A DNA stretch of 64,000 bases. Source: Gautieria morchelliformis. Its lineage: Eukaryota > Basidiomycota > Agaricomycetes > Gomphales > Gomphaceae. The stretch covers positions 1 through 64,000 of the forward strand of contig WHVA01000195.1 of the NCBI GenBank assembly GCA_015179125.1. The letters run 5' to 3'. Each line of letters opens with the position of its first letter. Position 1 is the first letter of the stretch. The notes beneath the pieces are model-generated. The model had not been told where the DNA came from. It made no database searches and saw only the letters and a list, made by a program, of their open reading frames with translations. The position numbers and the translations under genes are program-made. Below, in pieces: positions 33,655 to 46,000 of the stretch.

Positions 33655-35115
33655 TCACATGGTCTGCACGTGACAGACACGTCTAGCGGCGTCTGGGGAG
33701 GTTGCGTGGCTTGCCCACCCCCGAAGCTCTAGATAGCTATCTAGGGCTTCAAGGTCCTTGCAGGACGTCATGGGTTCCCATGTCACATCGGAGTTTATCC
33801 ATCGATGTGCGATAATCTCGTCGACGAGCCACTCCTCGTCGTCATTTGCTCCGAAGTCATAAAATGACTTGGCCTCACGATGAGGGAACAATTCATCGTT
33901 GTTAGCCTCGTATCGCCGTACGAGGCTGGAATGGAAGACCGGTGAAATACGATGGCTTTTCAGTTCGTCGGGAAGATCGAGGGTCACCGTCGAGGCGTCG
34001 TTGTGAGCCTCGACGATGCGGTACAGTCCGATGTACTGCGGGACTAGCTTTCTGGCTCTTCCTTTCGGGAGAGTTAGGTTTTGTGTTGAAAGGTAGACGC
34101 GGTCGTTGGCCGCGTACCTGTCGCTCGCCGTACGTTTCTTGTTTGCATGGAACGTTTGCGTCACTCGATACTCTATGATTGCATCGTGTGCCGCCATCAG
34201 GTCCATTTTGCCTGATGTGTGAACCGGGCTACCCCCTTGAACGGGGTGTCCACGGCTATGGGGAGGTCTATCCGCGGCATATAGCCGTGGTTCAGCTCGA
34301 AAGGTGCGAACCCTGTGGTCGCGCTGACGTTGCTGTTGAGGGCGACCTCAACCATTGGGCATTTCAATGCCCAATCCTTCTGATCGTCTCTGACGACCGC
34401 GCGCAATATCTGGCCGATCGAGCGGTTTGCCCGCTCGGTTGCTCCATCCGTTTGGGGATGGAAGGCAGTTGACATGAGGAGCTTAGTCCCCATGAGTCGC
34501 TGTAGTTCACACCAGAAGATCGACGTGAACTTTGAGTCTCTGTCGAGACGATGGAGTCGGGAACTCCGTGTAGTCGGATGACCTCCTTCAGAAACAGCCA
34601 GGCTACTCCCTTGGCTGACACGCTCGTCGTGGTTGGTACGAGGTGTACGAGCGACGTTAGTCGGTCGATGACTACCATCAGGTAGTCACAGTCGTTGGAT
34701 TGGGCAGGGGCCCCATGAAGTCGATGCCAATCGACTGCCACGGCCTATCTGGAATGGGTAGGCTGTGTAGTAGGCCTTTGGGCCGTTGTGGTCCGGTTTT
34801 CGTCATCTGACACCTGCGCACGATGTGCAGAACGCTTCTATGTCTGGGCTCATGCCCGGCCACCAATATGCTCTTCGAACGTAGTTCGAAGTCTTCAGAT
34901 GGCCGTAGTGGTGACTATCTGATGTGCCCGATCGATGATAATTTCGATCAGCTTCCTTCCCCCTTGAAGAACAGAGCGGGGGACGGCAATGACGTCTCTT
35001 TTGAGCTGATTCTTAGTCCAGATCAGCCCGTCCCGGATCCCGAATCTCGGGTGCGCGTCCGGGTGTGCCATGATCTTTGTGAACATGGTGTCCCTGTGGT
35101 ACGCGTCTCGTAGGA
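33655..35115 (-). pseudogene. Family A integrase and C-terminal domain
   Basis: Minus-strand integrase region with frameshifts. The N-terminal part includes HIVRRCQMTK-like zinc-binding residues. The core has GIDFMGPLP (first catalytic Asp, about 34710), HGVPDSIVS (second Asp region, about 34560) and FHPQTDGATERANRSI with the catalytic Glu (about 34430). The C-terminal part has RYAANDRVYLS and LVPQYIGLYRIVEAH, then a region ending in chromodomain-like WLVDEIIAHR and VTWEP. Frames change near 34870, 34500 and 34200. With RT and protease it belongs to a single ancestral pol polyprotein. Confidence 0.75.
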
Positions 35116-36740
35116 CCTTAGACAGGTCTACGCCTTGCTCGACGACCGGCGCAGGGGCGCGCCGTCATTTCCTGCGGCGATGGCTCTGATGCCATCGTCG
35201 TCGTCGCGGGCTCTGGTGAGCCCTCGTTTAATGCGGCGGCTTCCGTTACTCTCGCCTCTGTCTTCTCAGCGAGGCGTTTAGAGCGTCTTGTTGCCGCTGT
35301 TCGCAACTCGACATACCGGTCAGTGGGCAATAACTCACCGTCCGGGTCCAAACGTGCATCCGCGTTCACGAAGACATGGTCGGGTGATTGTCATCACTCG
35401 TGTCGCTCTCGTAGTAGCGCGACAGGCAGTCCGCTACCTTGTTCTCTACACCGTCACATGAACGGTGTTGAAATTGAACCGGGAGAGAAACTCCCACCAT
35501 CTGACCTGGTCGGTCAGATAGGCTCTTCTGGGTCTCGAAGTACTCGAGCCCTTTGTGGTCTGTGACGAGGGTGAACCTTCGCCCCAGCAGTTTGTCCTCC
35601 CATTTCATGAGAGCCTCGAGCACCGCGATCGTTTCGTGCTCGTGAGTCCGGTAGTGTTGCTGAGCAACGCTGAACTTCTTTGACAAGAAGCCGGCTGGTC
35701 GACAAGTTTTCCAGTCAGGACCTTGGCGTAGACCGCACCGACGCCGGCTTTTGATCCGTCGGTGATCACCCAGATCGGCTCTGGGCACCTTGCGTCTACT
35801 GGACGCAGGATCGGGGCCTTACAGGCCAACGCCTTAATGCTTTGCCAGCATTTGTTGAGTAGTGGTGTCCATTCGAATGGACGGTTATTACGCGCACAGC
35901 CCGATAGTGGGGTGGTATATGCGCTAACATCCGGCATGTAGTGTGCCAGATACTGTACCAGCCCGAGGAAACGCTGGACGTCGTTGAACGTCCGTGGCCT
36001 GCGCCACTCGCGGATGCGTTGCATCTTGTCCTCGTCGGCATGTACCCCTCGGCCATCGATCATATGGCCGAGAACTCCATTCGGATGGAGTAGAGGTCCA
36101 CCTTTTTCTTGCTCAGAAAGAGGTGATTCTTCCTCAGTCTGTCAAAGACGATGTAGAGGTGCTCTTCATGCTCTTGTATTGAGAGCGAGAATATGAAGAT
36201 GTCATCCATGTATACATGGACGAAGGACCTATGCAGTCGCGGAAAATGGCTGTCATCAGCCGTTGGAATGTTGATGGGGCGTTACAGTCCCCCATCTGTA
36301 TCACCTGGCTCCTGAAGGTGCCAAGGATCGTGGCAAAGGCTGTCTTTGCTACGTGATCTGGATGGATCCGGATCTGCTCGTATGCTTCTGACATATCGAG
36401 TTTTGTTCGATATCGGCAGCGAGCCATGTCGCTGCGTATGATATCTTGATCCGGGAAGGGCGTGACGTCCTTCACGTGTTCTCGTTCTGCTGGCGCAGAT
36501 CGAAGACGGTTCTCAACGTACCGTTCTTCTTCGGCACACACAGCATGGGCACTGCCTGCTGCGCTACTGCCGGAATCCACCACTTTGCAGTGGTGTATCG
36601 TTCTATCTTAGCCGACAGTTCTCTCGGAAGTGTTTGGGGCATTTCGGTAGTCGATACCGCATGTGCTTGTTGGGATCGATGAGGTTGATCTCATGGTTGA
36701 TCTCCCGTATGCGGATTCTAATGGAATTCCACTGACTAGG
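35116..36740 (-). pseudogene. Family A reverse transcriptase and RNase H
   Basis: RT motifs in order on the minus strand: KLDMSEAYEQIRI (motif A Asp), FATILGTFRSQVIQMGDCNAPSTFQRLM (motif B region) and YMDD, which is readable only after a frameshift near 36215. Next come the thumb/connection (RFLGLVQYLAHYMPDVS) and RNase H (VITDGSKAGVGAV, then HEHETIAVLEAL and LVTDHKGLEYF). Further frame changes occur near 36060 and 35700. The catalytic aspartates of RT are present in the sequence but not in one open frame. Confidence 0.8.
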
Positions 36741-37500
36741 TCAGTGATTCGTTCCATCCATTCCTCGCGGAGGCGAGGAAGGTCATCATCCGTGAGGATG
36801 ATGGTGGTGGGTGGCTTAGATGCCTTAGGCGCTGTTGGCGTCTATTAGGTCCCGCGGCGGCGGGCCGCTTTCCTCTTTCCCATCGCTTTCACCGTTAGGT
36901 GAGAGCGTCTCTCCCTACGGCTGTAGGGTGAGTTGAGGACGAGTCGTCCCGCACTCGTCCTCCTGGCTTCAATGAGCCAGGTTCGGCTTCGGTGCCTGGG
37001 TGATCCTGCTCACCCGTGGCCCTTTGTCCTCGTTCGTCGATTCGTCTCGTCGAATGAGACCTTGCCCGTGGGGATCACTTCGTTTCCCTTGCGGATCGTC
37101 CCTGGGCTCGAGAAGTCCAGGGTTATGCCGAATCTCCTTAGGAACGGTGTCCCTAAGATCGCGTCGTAATATTCGACGTTTGCTACGTCGAAATATTGTC
37201 GTATGTCCCATGACCAAACTTGATGGTCGTGTTCATTCCATAGTTGATCGTGGAACGGCTGCCTATGCAGGCTAGCTGCAGCGCGATTGGTTGCTCCAGG
37301 GAGAATGTCTTCATCCCTGTAGCTCGCGTGAATTCGGGGGACAGCAGTACCCCTTCGCTGCCGCTATCTAGCAGGCAGTGGGCTTTTACGCTGTTAATTT
37401 CCCAGTACCCCGATAGGGTACGGTTCTCACTGCGTGGACCGTTGGCCGCGTCCTGTGTTTGCTTCGGTGGTGATACACCGGCTCGGCCGCCTTGTCTGGC
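36741..37500 (-). pseudogene. Family A aspartic protease
   Basis: Minus-strand retropepsin domain: ENRTLSGYWEINSVKAHCLL followed by DSGSEG, the active-site motif, then IALQLACIGSRS and the second hydrophobic block around 37140 (ILGTPFLRRFGITLD after a frame change near 37190). Very similar to the plus-strand copy at 6283-6762, which is open across both halves. Confidence 0.8.
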
Positions 37501-40048
37501 GTGACCGATGTGCGTGCCGCCATAACCTTCGTGGCGGTTTCGTCTTCCAGTGCGAATCTGATCGCGCTGGACCTGTAGGTGGTGTCTTCCACCTCCTCGT
37601 CCCATTCATAGTATTGGGACGGCTCTGGGTCCCATTCTTCAGTGGGCGCATCTCCGTTGTCCGGAGTGTCGTTGGGTTGGGGATCACCCTCCCCCTCTTC
37701 GTCAATTTGTTGAAGAGAATTTTGACCGAGATCCGTTCCGGATCCTCGGCTTCATCGTCGTGCCTCGCGGCCGCTGTCCTTATACCGGACCTAAGCCGGG
37801 GGCACTCTGCCTTCTTGTGGCCAGGTTGGCCGCATTCAAAGCATGTGGTGTTGCTTTGGCTGCCGCTGGGCCTATCGTTAGGCCGCCCGAGTTTTCGTCG
37901 GTGGGGCAGGTCGTGGGGACGACCCTGACGCTTGAGGCTGTTTAGCTTCAGGCGGGCGTCCAGCTTGTGCTGGGCGTAATGGCGGTAGCCGTTGTCCTGT
38001 TCCGCTTCTTGCGAACAGGCTGGGCCTGGTCAGGCCCGTTTGTGTCAACGGCTTGCTCCCTGTGAGCCGGGCAGCGCTTGCCGTTGCTGCTGCGCTTTCT
38101 GCGCGGCGCATCCCCATGTTGTATCGGGATGCCTCCTCGATCATCCGGGCCGTCTCGAAGAGTTGCTCTATTGAGCTGCTCTCGGCATTATAGCCCTTTT
38201 TGAGGACCTCGTTCGCAGTGTTTCGGCAGCGCCGATACGAACCGTCTCCGGAACGTGTACTCGTCTGGCGGCTGTATCATACGTGCCGCGTATTTCGTGA
38301 GCTCGTTCAGCATCTCCTGAACGGTTTTCATGCCTTGCATGACCACGTCGAATTTATTCGATGCGTGATGGTACGTCAGTGTGTGCAGGAACCTTTTTTG
38401 AAGCCTTGCATCAAGGTTTCCAGCGTCCAGCTGCGGACCTGGCGATCGAAGCGTTCAACGTTTCGAAGGAACCACTCCTGGGCTTCGCCGGTGAGGCGAG
38501 TGCCCACATAGCCGACCTGCATGTCTATGCTGGTTGGCCCTAGGAGGCAATTCATTTTTAGCCATCGTAGGATGGCTGCCACGAAGATTTCAAACTCTTC
38601 GAGGTCAGATCCCCGGCATATGGCTCGGGGTGGGCCAATTTTACGCCGGCTTTCGCTAGCACAGACTTCTCTGGGTCTGTGTCTGCGGCGTCTGCTAACG
38701 CCATGCGGATCATCCATGTGATCCCATCGTACGGCTCCATTGGTACGACGTCGGCCTGGTCAGGGATTCCCTGGCCTTCCGTTGGGGCCATGGATCACTC
38801 GCGCGGTTGTGATGCCGCACGGGGCAGGCTGTTATATGCCCTGACGGGCCCCAGGCCCAGATCGGGCTCGGGATTGGGAGCATTTTGTGCTCTCTGTTCC
38901 GGGGGCGTTTTGTGCCTGGTGTCCCCGGTCAGTCCTGCTTGCAGATCCGTAGCCTGCTGTTGTAGGCTGCGCGCGCCTGCCATGCGTCTTGTACAGCTTG
39001 CGCGAGCTGCTCATCGGGCAGCTGAGCGGTGTGGTTGTGGGCCACTGTCTCCTCAGTGTTTTTCGCTAGTAGCTCGAGTGCCCATGTGTGGCGGCGCGCG
39101 GCTGCGGCTTCTTTACGCTGCCAGTGTGCAACTTCGAGCTCTAAGCTCTCGGTCGTCGATTCAGAGTCAGGCTCTGAGGCGACCTGCTCCCTAACGATCT
39201 GTTGGATTGTTTTACGGCTGTCTGTTGGGGCAGCCGGTTGTTCTTGAGGTTCGTTCCCGAACCTTACATCCTGTTCGACCGGGACAGCTGGCGGCGGCAT
39301 TCGCTGCTTGTCTCGCTCCTTTCGGTGCGGGTCTTCCACGTCGCGACTGCGTTCGTTGGCTGCGGACTGTCGCGAGCTCGGACGAGTTGCGTCGCGTTCC
39401 CCGCGTGGGCGGAGTGCTTTCTGTGGTGGAGTTCCTTGCCGATTGCCATTAGGGCGGCGGTGGCGTTGTCAAGCTGCGAAGCCAGCTGATCGTGCTTGTG
39501 GCATGTCAGCGTACTTCGGTGCAGCGCAGCCTGCACCTGTTTGTTCAGGGCCTCTGCCGTCTCGTGGTCGATGGCGTGAGCCCTCAAGCTCTTGCGACTA
39601 GAGCTCGAGTATTCCGAGTCCTGACCATCGTCTGGGGCTCGTCTTTTTTGCCGTCGTCCTCCTTCAGGGATGATCGTCGTCGCTCTACTTCGTGAGCGTC
39701 GGTTTGAGTTGTGGCTTTGTGCCCACCTCGATGTTGTTGCTCTACCGTCTGACGATGGCGAGACTTCTCTGCCCTTTCCTTTGTCCTTGGGCAGAGAGAG
39801 ATGGGGGGGCGCGCCGGCTCATCGCCCAGCGTCGTCTCTTCCTCAGCCATTCTTGACGAGACATGGTCGGGGTTTTCCTCGTCCTCTACTGAGGGGACGA
39901 GGGCGGTGAGGTCTACGATCTCTCCGTCTTCTATCGTCCTGGACTCTTGGTCCAGGGTAGCGTCAGCCGTCGTGTCGCTGGGCTGCGCCTGGGGCGTGGA
40001 CCTCGAGCTCGTCGCTTGTGTCCGTCTTCGACTGCGTGGAATCATCAC
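37501..40048 (-). pseudogene. Family A gag
   Basis: Starts at ATG 40048 (MIPRSRRRTQATSSRS). It has a basic/acidic N-terminus (EVERRRSSLKEDDG), a helical region, a conserved acidic block (SESTTESLELEVAHWQRKEA), a capsid domain at 38376-38700 (GEAQEWFLRNVERFDRQVRS) and a CCHC zinc knuckle near 37790-37850. Frames change near 39585, 39330, 38930, 38390 and 37880. Several breaks differ in position from those in the 4306-7040 copy, so they arose independently. Confidence 0.75.
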
Positions 40049-40186
40049 GCTCGCAGCCGACAGTAGAAGGTCTACTGGAGGGTCTCAACGATGTTTAGTC
40101 GTCGACGCAGCAATCTTTTTCAAGATTGCTTTGAATCCACTATTGGTTGGTCGCGTAGCGATCAACTGCAGGATAGTTCAAAAAGG

Positions 40187-40400
40187 TGTAAAGATGTCTA
40201 TCTTAAGCCTTAAGTCACAAGAGCACGACAGAACTTGACCAATGTGTGGTATTCTGATGCTACGTAGTGACAGTGTAAGGGTAAGATGCGATGGGGACCG
40301 CTAGCCGGTTCCCACGCATAAACTATACAGTGGGTCCCTAAGGGGCCCACTGGGATTATGTAAATAACTAATGTACATGTAGATACACGGGTTATTTACA
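40187..40400 (-). repeat. 5' LTR of the family A element
   Basis: 214 bp, identical to 31338-31551 except at one position. The leader (40049-40186) follows on the minus strand. I cannot identify a convincing tRNA primer-binding site next to it. Confidence 0.92.
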
Positions 40401-40402
40401 AC

Positions 40403-41640
40403 AACCCAGCCTGAGTCACGCCGCCGTGCCAACCCTGAGCGTCGTGCCAAGGCATAGGCTGTCCTCTGCTCCACGCAGCAAGCTCAATCTCATACGTGTG
40501 TGCCCCGCGCTGCCGCTGCTGCTGCGTGGACGAGGACAGCCTGCGATGCGCCATGCACACACACATGCCTCAAGCCCAGCCAGATGCTCCACGCGGTGTA
40601 TGAGTCCTCAGTCCGCATCGACCCCACCGTACAAGACTACAAGACCGTCGCACCCGCAGGCCACGTCGTCCAAGCTCGTGGATGTCCTCCCCCATCCACG
40701 CCATGCTCTACCCTCCCATAGTGTGGAAGTCCCCACAGCTCTGACAACAGATCACCCACCCACCCATGCCCCAAGCGCCATGGCGCGTCATCCAGACCCA
40801 CCTATACTCGTGCTAAACACCACGGGGTGCGCTACCTAACACCGTCCCCGTCAGCCCGTCACCACACACACATGCATCCATGTGCCACGTGGAGCTCAAA
40901 TCCACCGCACCTGCACCAGGTCTCGACTCTGGTCAAAATTTCTCCGATGTGGTAAGTAACCTTCATTACTGTACTCTCACTTCTGTTGCACAAACTCATA
41001 ATACTCTGCCAGTGCCCCCCAATTCACGTTTGACACTCACAGTCGGTGTAATGCTTGTTTTCTATAGCGGACGAAAGCATGAGCGCCGCGCACCACCCGC
41101 CGCATCCCGAGGCTTGCATACTCATGCGTGTCTATGCACCGTGCTCTGCTCCGCTCGGGGCCGGACATGCAGCAGGCTCGATCCCATGCGTGCCCCATGC
41201 TGCCGTTGCGTGGACGAGGACAGCCTGCAATGGCCTGCACACACACACACGCCTCTGGGATGTGCATTCGGACCGCACAGCCAGAATCTCTGGGTGGCGT
41301 ACGGGTCCACACCGATGCCACCTACAAGACTACAAGACAGTCACACCTGCGGGCCGCGTCGTCCAAGCTCGCGGATCTGGACCACCCCGTGCCCATGCCC
41401 CATATCCAGATCCCCGCCCATGCTCGTGCCAAAGACCACGGAGGTACTCTGTCTAAAATGTGACCGTCGCGCAGGACAGCGCACACACATGCAACCATGT
41501 GCCATCTGGGGTCTCGACCCTCGTCAAAGTGTCTCTGATGTGGTGGGTAACCTTCATGACTGTAATCTCGCTCCTGTTGCACGAACTCATAATACACTAC
41601 CAGTCCCCCTCAATTCACGTTTGTAAAGAGCGTCATTCCC
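40403..41640. repeat. Diverged tandem duplication next to the gypsy element
   Basis: Two related units, about 40490-41030 and 41185-41640. Shared landmarks are CGTGGACGAGGACAGCCTGC, ACAAGACTACAAGAC, CGTCGTCCAAGCTCG and a block ending CAATTCACGTTT. The units differ by substitutions and indels. CA-rich stretches (ACACACACA) occur in both. The long plus-strand ORF across 40880-41626 follows this repeat, not a known family. Confidence 0.6.
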
Positions 41641-41652
41641 GGAGGCCGACGA

Positions 41653-41760
41653 GTCCATTTACAACATTACCATCAGTGTTGCATGCATCACTGCGGCTTC
41701 TGTTCGCAATTGGCGGAATCCCCCAAGGTAGCGATCATTGAGCATGAGTCGGGTGCGTGC
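41653..41760 (+). pseudogene. GT2-like glycosyltransferase remnant, second part
   Basis: QLAESPKVAIIEHESG (about 41705-41752) is the segment expected shortly after the DSD and EDC motifs seen at 30878-31170. It is preceded by unrelated frame. The two remnants probably belong to one ancestral gene now about 10 kb apart. Confidence 0.4.
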
Positions 41761-41999
41761 GGCCGACGGCGGGGGTTGCTAGCTGCGACTGATTCTGTTT
41801 TTATTTTTGGTACCAGCTATTATGCAGGTCATCTACTTTTTCTTGTGTCTTGCATTGCTCTCATGTCTTGCATCACCAAGCCCAGATGCACACCGTTCCC
41901 AGGTTTCATGGATTGAAAAGTGGTATTTCAGTGATTTTCACCTTATGTTTCATCTGTATTTTCCCTTGTATATATTGATTTATGACTTGAAATAATGGG
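41761..41999. other. No gene recognised
   Basis: AT-rich, with short hydrophobic frames (LLFLVSCIALM) that may be a decayed membrane segment of the glycosyltransferase gene, but this cannot be shown. Confidence 0.3.
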
Positions 42000-42308
42000 G
42001 CATTCAGTTGCTGCATCTCTGAAATGTGGTGATAGAACCACAGGGTCGTAAGTGACTATTTCATGGGAACCCAGTGGTCGTCGAATTGAAATGCCTGGTT
42101 CAATCCATTGGTCTTCCGTTGTAGGATCCCTGAATACACATGAGTGAACCCCTGAAACCAACTCATTGAAACGAAACTTTTTCCACTGAAACCGATTCAT
42201 TGAATTTTCAACGGGTTCTATTGGTATTTACACTAGCTATAATGGTTTATATACTGAATCCTCAGTGGGTCCACCCAATAGGATTCATTGGGTTGACTAC
42301 CCACAGTG
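42000..42308 (-). mobile_element. CACTG-ended repeat with CATTGAAAC words (inverse copy)
   Basis: Read on the minus strand it begins CACTGTGGGTAGTCAACCC at 42308, like the repeat starting at 29666, and contains related CATTGAAAC, TTCATTGAA and CCAATGGATTG words. The far end near 42000 is approximate. It directly abuts the direct repeat at 42309. Confidence 0.45.
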
Positions 42309-42790
42309 AGTATGCATGAGCTAGTAGTCTGCCTATCGTCCCTCGTAGTGACGCTGCTGTTAACTTCATTCGTGTTTCATTAGAGCTAGCATATCCACTG
42401 CAGGAAAAACCACCACATATAATACTAGGATAGCCCGGTAGTGAAATACGTGAAAAATCCACATATATAATTGGTTTTACCATGTACGCACTCGTAGATT
42501 ATCCTAGTGCATAGATATGTGGATAACCCTACAGACAAGTGTAATAAACTAACTACACAATTCATTAGCTACCAATACTCATGCAATTGATTGAACTACT
42601 TACTCCCTAGGGTCGAAGATAAAATGCTAGGGAGTATTACATACTACACAACATGCATACATGTACCATGTTTCAAGGTACATGGGTTACACGCCCGCAC
42701 CTTGTCTCTACTTAATGCTTGTTCCCAACAGCAGAAGGCAGAATGTTTTCCCACACACTGGAGGCATAGAAATATTTTCTGGTCTGAAAA
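42309..42790 (+). repeat. Direct repeat left of ABC transporter copy 2
   Basis: Begins AGTATGCATGAGCTAGTAG and matches 46451-46930 in the same orientation, with shared GCTAGCATATCCACTGCAGG, GATAGCCCGGTAGTGAAAT, AAGACAAGTGTAATAA-like and CATACATGTACCATGTTTC blocks. It carries no recognisable coding sequence and no terminal inverted repeats. Confidence 0.75.
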
Positions 42791-43009
42791 ACTGTTCAAA
42801 AAACTGTAAATATATTCCACATTTTTCTAGTGTTTCCTATGTAAAAAAACTTGCAAAAATTTAGTGTTTTTTTAAACCTTTCTCAATCCCCAAAGAATGT
42901 GATAAAATTGTAAAAAGAAAAGTGCCAAAAACTGTAAGAAAAGAGTAAAAAAAACTGTAAAAAAAGGGTTTTCTTACAGTTTCCCCCCCCTCTTTTTTTT
43001 TATGTAAGC

Positions 43010-46000
43010 ACTGTACTTTGCGCCGGTCTCATATTCGACGGTGGTCTATGTGGGCCGAGCGTAAGCACTGCGTCGAAGTTAGTATCATTTAACGCGCTGA
43101 TTACATATGTTAGCCTCCATGCTTACAGTACAGTTGGTTTTGCCACCCGGTCATCTTTTTTTATGTCTCACAACCTAAACACACAACTACTAAGTATATA
43201 CGATCAAGCACAACGCAATTTCATGGCTCTTCAGGCTGGCAAATCAGTGCCCGGCACTATTCCGCAACGGCCGCTGCGGCCCCCGCTGGATTGAACATTG
43301 GCCAAAACCGTGTGACACCTGCCAATCATCCTGGCGCTAATTGCTATTTTTGCGTGTATCTCGAAAAGGAAATCGCTTGGGTGGGCCTTAAATTCCTGGC
43401 AGCAATTGAATATTGGCCAAAACCTTCATGCCAATCGATCCTGGCCTTAGCGCTTAGCTATTCTGGAGCAAGCTATCTACGTAAAATCTGAGTCCTTCTT
43501 TTGTCGTTCGGAGGAGCAGCGCTGCGGCACAGGTTTCTGGCACGGCTATGCGTATGAACAGCCTCATTAAGCAGATTTTCTCACCCAACATAGTAAGTGA
43601 GTCGAAGTCTCGAAACCGATTGCAAATACATGTGTTGATATAAAACCGTTGGCCATTTCAGTGTTCAACGCCATAACGCCAAGTCCCTCAGGTATGTCTG
43701 GTAAAGACGCCAAAAGCTCCAAGGCACCTGTCGAGCCACCTTTCGACCCAGAAGGCGGACGTATAACCCACACCCGAATTGGAGTCTGGGATTTATACGA
43801 GAAATCAGAGGACCAAATTAGACCATGGCTTTCTTGGCCGTCGTTTCAAATCGTAGACGAGTTGCTCACTTCGCTCCCTTATCTTCTCAAAGCTTTCAAG
43901 ACACTCGCAGCCCTTTGCCCCAAGATACTAATGGTCTATTTTATTACAAGACTCATCACATCTCTCCTCCCTGCTGCCACCCTCTATTATTCAGGCCAGC
44001 TACTTCAAGTGGTTCAAACGTCGATAGACTCTAGAAGCGTGGACCCCGCCCTTTTACTACGTGTCTTTGGTTGTAAATGTGCCTGTGGGATCGCTGAATA
44101 CCTCACTCAGCTAATCTCAAACTGGGCCGCCACTCTGCTTTCCGAATCCATGCGTTCGCTTTACTCTGAGCGCGTCCTTCGAGCGCACATACGGTTGGAC
44201 GTGCCATCGTATGACGATCCTTCCGTACGAGGGCAGCTCATATCACCCCACGGGGTTAACAACGTGGCTTGGGGTGCAATCAGCGTTTCGACTACTATCG
44301 GGTCAACACTGCTTAGATTAATCACTCAGTTCACGGTTCTCATCGCTGTGCTCAGGGGGCACCCGGACAGCATGCTACTAGCCTCTCTGAGCTTTGCCGA
44401 TCCCATTTTGAATTTCGTCAGACGACGCACGAGTTACATGGGCGGAAGTATGACATTTCAACTCCGTATACCCTTTTGCAAATAGGTAACGGATTTTATT
44501 TAGCATGGGCTGCAACTTGTCACAGCCAAGATTTCCTTCGCATGGAGGGATTCAGAACACTCGCGGAAAAAGCTGAACATCGCAAAGAACTGGTGGCAGG
44601 AAATCTCCAAAGCTACATTGTATCAGGTCTGTGACAGTATAATCATAGATGAAGCCTTCGACCTTTAACCCGTACCCTCTTTCGATAAGAATTCAAAGCT
44701 GCCCGCGATCGAATTGGCATCGACAGTGATGTGGGCTTCCAACAAGCACGTCTCTATTTATATCAGGGCAGGCATGCATTTTCCTTGTTCTCGTTCCTTC
44801 GCCACCCTATGCAAGAACTCCCCCAAGTAAGTCACAAACGCCTAACTCATGGCTACGTCGAGCTCACCACGAAACCCATAGCTTGTTTTTACCATACGTG
44901 CAATGCAGTCTCCTCGTTCCATACCAATTTCTTTGGCCTCCTTGACTCTCATCAAACAAACGGTCGCCGATTTTGAACAGCCACTAATGTCCCTACTTAA
45001 TCGTACTTCATCCCTGTCACAGACGTTTGGATCCCTTCGTCGATTATATGAGATGTCGAACTTGAAGAATCAGGTTGTTGATGGGACCGAGCCGTATCCT
45101 GAAAACCGTCAAACATTGCAAACAGGAATCTCCGTCGAGTTCAGGTTAGTCGTTGCATGCTTGTTTGCTTGCCAATATTTAATGCGCTCATGGAATGGAC
45201 GTCACAGAAACGTGTCGTACAAGTATCCAGGGAGTGAAAAATACGCACTACGGAATGTTTCCTTCAAGATAGGCGCAGGACAGCTCTGCGTTATAGTTGG
45301 ATCTAACGGTTCAGGTAATTCTCATCGTCGTCGACAAGAACGACAGCTCACAGCCTATGCTAGGAAAAAGCACGGTCTTGAAGCTCTTAACCAGATTGTA
45401 CGACCCTAACGAAGGTATAATCCTCGTCGATGGCCGTGATATCAGGAACCTCAAGTTGGAGGACTTGCGAAGCTGCATCTCTGCTTTGTTTCAAGATTAT
45501 ACTCACTTTCCGCTGTCGGTATGTTTGCTGCATCTCAAGGTACAGGTCCCCTGTACGATTTTCTTCAACAGATAAAGGAGAATATTGGCATGGGTGATCC
45601 TAAAAATGCCAAGGACGAGGATCGCATTCGTCAAGCTGCTGCATTGGGTGGCGCTACCGAGTTTATAGAAGAACTTGCCGAGGGTTTCGATACCATCCTC
45701 TCGCGACCAGTTCGAGACATTTACTCGGGCCTTCCTGAGGGCACAACGAGCCTTTTTGGAAGAACAGTCAACTATAGTGGTCTGAAATCTCGTACAGGTT
45801 ACACGCAAGAATTCAAGCTCTCAGGAGGTCAAATGCAACGTCTCGCTGTGTGAGTTTCTTGCCTGGTGTACGTAACTCGAGGCTGAACTGGCAGTGCAGC
45901 TCTCGCACCTTTATGAGATCTCTTGGAGACGATTCTGACGTTGGCCTTCTTCTATTCGATGAACCAAGGTGACTCCTTACAGGATTCACATGTCGCCGTA

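Larger units (their letters stand above)
31338..40400 (-). mobile_element. Full-length Ty3/gypsy retrotransposon, family A
   Basis: A 9,063-bp element read on the minus strand. Its 214-bp LTRs at both ends differ at a single position (CATGCATAA versus CACGCATAA). Flanking 5-bp sequences are ACGAC (31333-31337) and ACAAC (40401-40405), a target duplication with one change. Order on the minus strand: 5' LTR, gag with CCHC zinc knuckle, aspartic protease, reverse transcriptase, RNase H, integrase, an extra ORF, purine-rich primer tract, 3' LTR. Protease-RT-RNaseH-integrase order places it in Ty3/gypsy. Coding regions carry many frameshifts, so it is not autonomous as read. It sits in the remains of a glycosyltransferase gene. 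Confidence 0.92.

Noticed and set aside
37434..37928. Long plus-strand ORF opposite family A gag-protease
   Set aside because: Shadow frame of the minus-strand element; the minus strand has the zinc knuckle and DSGS motifs.
40150..40190. Primer-binding site for a specific tRNA beside the family A 5' LTR
   Set aside because: The sequence after the LTR lacks the usual TGG start, and no tRNA match could be assigned with confidence.
40426..41626. Overlapping plus-strand ORFs of 137 and 248 codons
   Set aside because: They follow a diverged tandem duplication and are His/Thr/Ala-rich low-complexity translations; the two units do not conserve the frame.
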